From NCBI GenBank assembly GCA_005800965.1, contig SYEA01000100.1:1-16892 (forward strand): a stretch of 16,892 nucleotides of DNA, given 5' to 3'. This DNA comes from Actinomycetota bacterium. GTDB lineage: Bacteria; Actinomycetota; Acidimicrobiia; Acidimicrobiales; Ilumatobacteraceae. A model generated the notes under the pieces. It was not told the origin of the DNA, ran no database searches, and saw only the letters and a list, made by a program, of their open reading frames with translations. Below, piece by piece: positions 15,169 to 16,892 of the stretch (positions are counted from its first letter, which is position 1; the number at the start of each line of letters is the position of its first letter). A program made the position numbers and the translations under genes.

Positions 15169-16182
15169 ATGAAAAACGAGTCCGGAGCCCGCCACAGGCG
15201 GGAACGCCAACAAAATTGGCTGGTGGCGGTGGCCCTCGCGAGGGTGTTGGGTGCGGCTGGGTTCATGGGCGTCGCCCGAGCTCTCGATGACTCGTTGGCC
15301 GATGTGCGACGCGAACTTTCATTGACGTCGGTGTTGGCAGAACCCAATGACCAGTTCGTGAACTTTCTTCTCGTGGGTTCAGACTCGCGCGCGGGTGCCG
15401 ACCCCAGCGACCCAGATTTTGCCAATGTCGGTGGCGAGGGCGACGTGCAGGGTCGCCGCAGTGACACCTTGATTGTGGTCAACGTAGAGAAGTCAACAGG
15501 AATCATCTCGCTCATGTCGGTGCCACGTGACTTGTGGGTGACGATTGGAGACAGCGAAAACACCGAGCGAATCAATGTCGCGTATCGCGAAGGTGGAGCG
15601 GTGGTGGTGCGCACAATCAACCGTGCCCTCGGCATACCGATTCATCATTATCTGGAAATCGACTTTCAGGGTTTCAAAGAACTCGTTGATGCTGTTGGCG
15701 GGGTCACCGTTTGTGTCGAGTATCCGACGCGCGATCGCAATACTGGTTTGTACATTCGCCCTGGTTGCAAAAACTTGGATGGGGTTGACTCGCTGGCGTA
15801 TGCCCGCAGTCGATCCTTTGAAGAAAAAGTCGACGGTCAGTGGCGCATGGACGGCACCGCAGATATTGGTCGCGGCAAACGCCAGCGACTTTTCACAGCA
15901 CTGCTCATGCAAACTGCCGTGAACCGCACGCTGAGCGACCCGTTTCGCGCCGGCGCAGTGATGCGCGGGGCAACGTCGGCACTTTTGGTGGATGAGCGGC
16001 TCGACATGGTGGAGTTTGCGCAGTTGATGCGACCTGCTGCAGCGGGGCAGTTGCGTCGCTTTTCACTCGATACTTTCGGTGACACCGTGCGCGGCAACTC
16101 GGTTCTGCGGATTGCCGAGTCGGCTGGGCCCGTCTTGGCGTTTTACGCCGGCAGTGGGCCAGCGCCAGTGCCGCCTGAATGA
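15169..16182 (+). CDS. LytR-CpsA-Psr (LCP) family wall-polymer ligase
   Basis: LCP enzymes transfer polyprenyl-phosphate-linked glycopolymers onto peptidoglycan outside the membrane; in mycobacteria they attach arabinogalactan. The 337 residues start with a basic cytoplasmic tail and one membrane helix (about 17-38). The LCP domain follows: NFLLVGSDSR (65-74), RRSDTLIVVNV (96-106), SVPRDLWV (117-124), GVTVCVEYP (178-186) and GCKNLDGVDSLAYARSR (199-215), then DIGRGKRQR (232-240). The Asp and Arg residues that hold the pyrophosphate lipid are present. The C-terminal tail is short, with no LytR_C domain. The gene follows birA by 21 bases, and its last 40 bases overlap the convergent EAL gene. 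With a galactan pair in the same window, ligation of a galactan-type polymer is a reasonable but unproven role. Confidence 0.88.
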   Translation: MKNESGARHRRERQQNWLVAVALARVLGAAGFMGVARALDDSLADVRRELSLTSVLAEPNDQFVNFLLVGSDSRAGADPSDPDFANVGGEGDVQGRRSDTLIVVNVEKSTGIISLMSVPRDLWVTIGDSENTERINVAYREGGAVVVRTINRALGIPIHHYLEIDFQGFKELVDAVGGVTVCVEYPTRDRNTGLYIRPGCKNLDGVDSLAYARSRSFEEKVDGQWRMDGTADIGRGKRQRLFTALLMQTAVNRTLSDPFRAGAVMRGATSALLVDERLDMVEFAQLMRPAAAGQLRRFSLDTFGDTVRGNSVLRIAESAGPVLAFYAGSGPAPVPPE

Positions 16183-16892
16183 CGGGCCGGCTCGCTCGTT
16201 GCTGCGCTCGTGCGTTGGGCAAATTCACGGATGCCTGTTGCATCGGTTGGTTCACACACGTGGTGGCCTTGCGCATGATCGCAACCCAAGAGCCGCAGAC
16301 GTTGTAGCTGTTCGGCCGACTGCACCCACTCGGCAACCACGGTCATGTCGAGCGAATGGGCTAGTTGCACGATGGAACGCACAATCGGGTCATCGGAGTT
16401 TTCTCGACCAATGTTGCGAATGAACGTGCCGTCGAGTTTGAGTTGCGACGCGCGGAAGTCGCGCAAGTGGGCGAGCGAGGAGTATCCGGTGCCGAAGTCG
16501 TCAATTGACAGCCGCACGTCGAGCCGCGACAGGGCATTGAGGCTGCGAGTAACCGCTGGGTTACCGGCCAGGGCGGTGGATTCGGTGAATTCAAGGACGA
16601 GTTGTCGCATGTCAACACCTGCACCAGCCAGCGCATTGGTCGTGCGTTCAACGAACCCCACGTCGCTCAACTGACGTGGCGACACGTTGACATGCACGGC
16701 TACCGAACGCTCAAGCGTGTTGTCATCGAGCAGCGTACGCAGCGTGCTGGCGGCTTGACTGATGACCCAATCGCCGATCGGGCCGATGGCGCCCGTCTCT
16801 TCGGCAACTTCCAGGAACGCCGGTGGGGTAAGAAGCCCGCGCTGCGGATGGTTCCATGTGGCGAACCTGAGCGTTCTCCCGGAGCTCCGTGC
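16143..16892 (-). CDS. EAL-domain protein (cyclic di-GMP phosphodiesterase family), partial
   Basis: The minus-strand frame is open to the right edge, so the N-terminus and any sensor or GGDEF domain lie outside the window; 249 residues are visible. The fold is an EAL domain: WNHPQRG (13-19), AEETGAIGPIGDWV (30-43), VNVSPRQL (68-75), LEFTES, DDFGTGYSSL (131-140), LKLDGTFI, VVAEWV and GCDHAQG. Compared with Pseudomonas RocR, Asn233, Glu265, Asp295, Asp296, Lys316, Glu352 and Gln372 are matched by Asn69, Glu101, Asp131, Asp132, Lys152, Glu188 and Gln208. The EAL motif itself reads LRF (8-10), so its metal-binding glutamate is missing in this frame. This may be a frameshift or edge effect. The last 25 or so residues are Ala/Gly/Pro-rich and overlap the LCP gene's end by 40 bases. 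Confidence 0.85.
   Translation of the reverse strand, partial: ARSSGRTLRFATWNHPQRGLLTPPAFLEVAEETGAIGPIGDWVISQAASTLRTLLDDNTLERSVAVHVNVSPRQLSDVGFVERTTNALAGAGVDMRQLVLEFTESTALAGNPAVTRSLNALSRLDVRLSIDDFGTGYSSLAHLRDFRASQLKLDGTFIRNIGRENSDDPIVRSIVQLAHSLDMTVVAEWVQSAEQLQRLRLLGCDHAQGHHVCEPTDATGIREFAQRTSAATSEPARHSGGTGAGPLPA
16150..16172. terminator. Inverted repeat at the convergent LCP / EAL junction
   Basis: GGCAGTGG (16150-16157) and CCAGTGCC (16165-16172) can pair over eight positions with one G-G mismatch around a 7-base loop, inside the 40-base overlap of the two coding ends. There is no U-tract. A role in bidirectional termination is possible but weakly supported. Confidence 0.22.

Noticed and set aside
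1..16892. Mobile element, defence system or CRISPR content
   Set aside because: No transposase, integrase, toxin/antitoxin, nuclease or direct-repeat array could be recognised. All genes fit core metabolism, envelope or signalling families with uniform composition.

Overview
The window looks like ordinary, tightly packed chromosome from an actinobacterium, most likely an Acidimicrobiia/Ilumatobacter-type lineage. This is inferred from four things: the moderately high GC, an actinobacterial-type DapD, an AccA3-type fused biotin carboxylase/carrier protein, and a galactofuranose pair (Glf plus a GlfT2-like enzyme) together with an LCP-family protein. No stretch above 300 bases lacks a gene. The longest clear gap is the 77-base divergent region at 7943-8019. 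I see no tRNA, rRNA, CRISPR, insertion sequence, prophage or integron signal.

Layout. Positions 3-3850 (+): the 3' end of a rhodanese/MoeB-type adenylyltransferase, then UDP-galactopyranose mutase and a GlfT2-like galactofuranosyltransferase. Positions 3828-7942 (-): a class II aldolase/adducin-fold protein, an overlapping EamA/RhtA-type exporter, and a large secreted protein joining SpoIID, SGNH-hydrolase and two peptidoglycan-binding domains, which appears to have its own promoter. Positions 8020-9615 (+): the large (catalytic) subunit of a B12-dependent acyl-CoA mutase. Positions 9619-14360 (-): an operon-like chain transcribed as biotin carboxylase/BCCP -> lysS -> dapD -> nitroreductase, with two ATGA overlaps and a 1-base gap. 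Positions 14383-16182 (+): biotin-protein ligase, divergent from its presumed substrate only 22 bases away, then an LCP-family protein. Positions 16143-16892 (-): the C-terminal part of an EAL-domain protein that runs off the right edge.

How the genes fit together. One theme is the cell envelope: Glf/GlfT2 for galactan, the SpoIID/SGNH protein for peptidoglycan, LCP for attaching glycopolymers to the wall, and DapD for diaminopimelate. A second theme is CoA-ester and biotin metabolism: biotin ligase, biotin-dependent carboxylase, B12 mutase, and succinyl-CoA use by DapD.

Nothing here forms a clear new defence or mobile system. The observations most worth following are: (i) TANNNT -10-like boxes 6-9 bases before five start codons that have little or no Shine-Dalgarno sequence, suggesting leaderless transcripts; (ii) the SpoIID-SGNH-PG-binding fusion; (iii) an acyl-CoA mutase with methylmalonyl-type active-site residues but no B12 domain or small subunit nearby; (iv) an EAL protein with every catalytic residue except the EAL glutamate, possibly because of a frameshift at the window edge.
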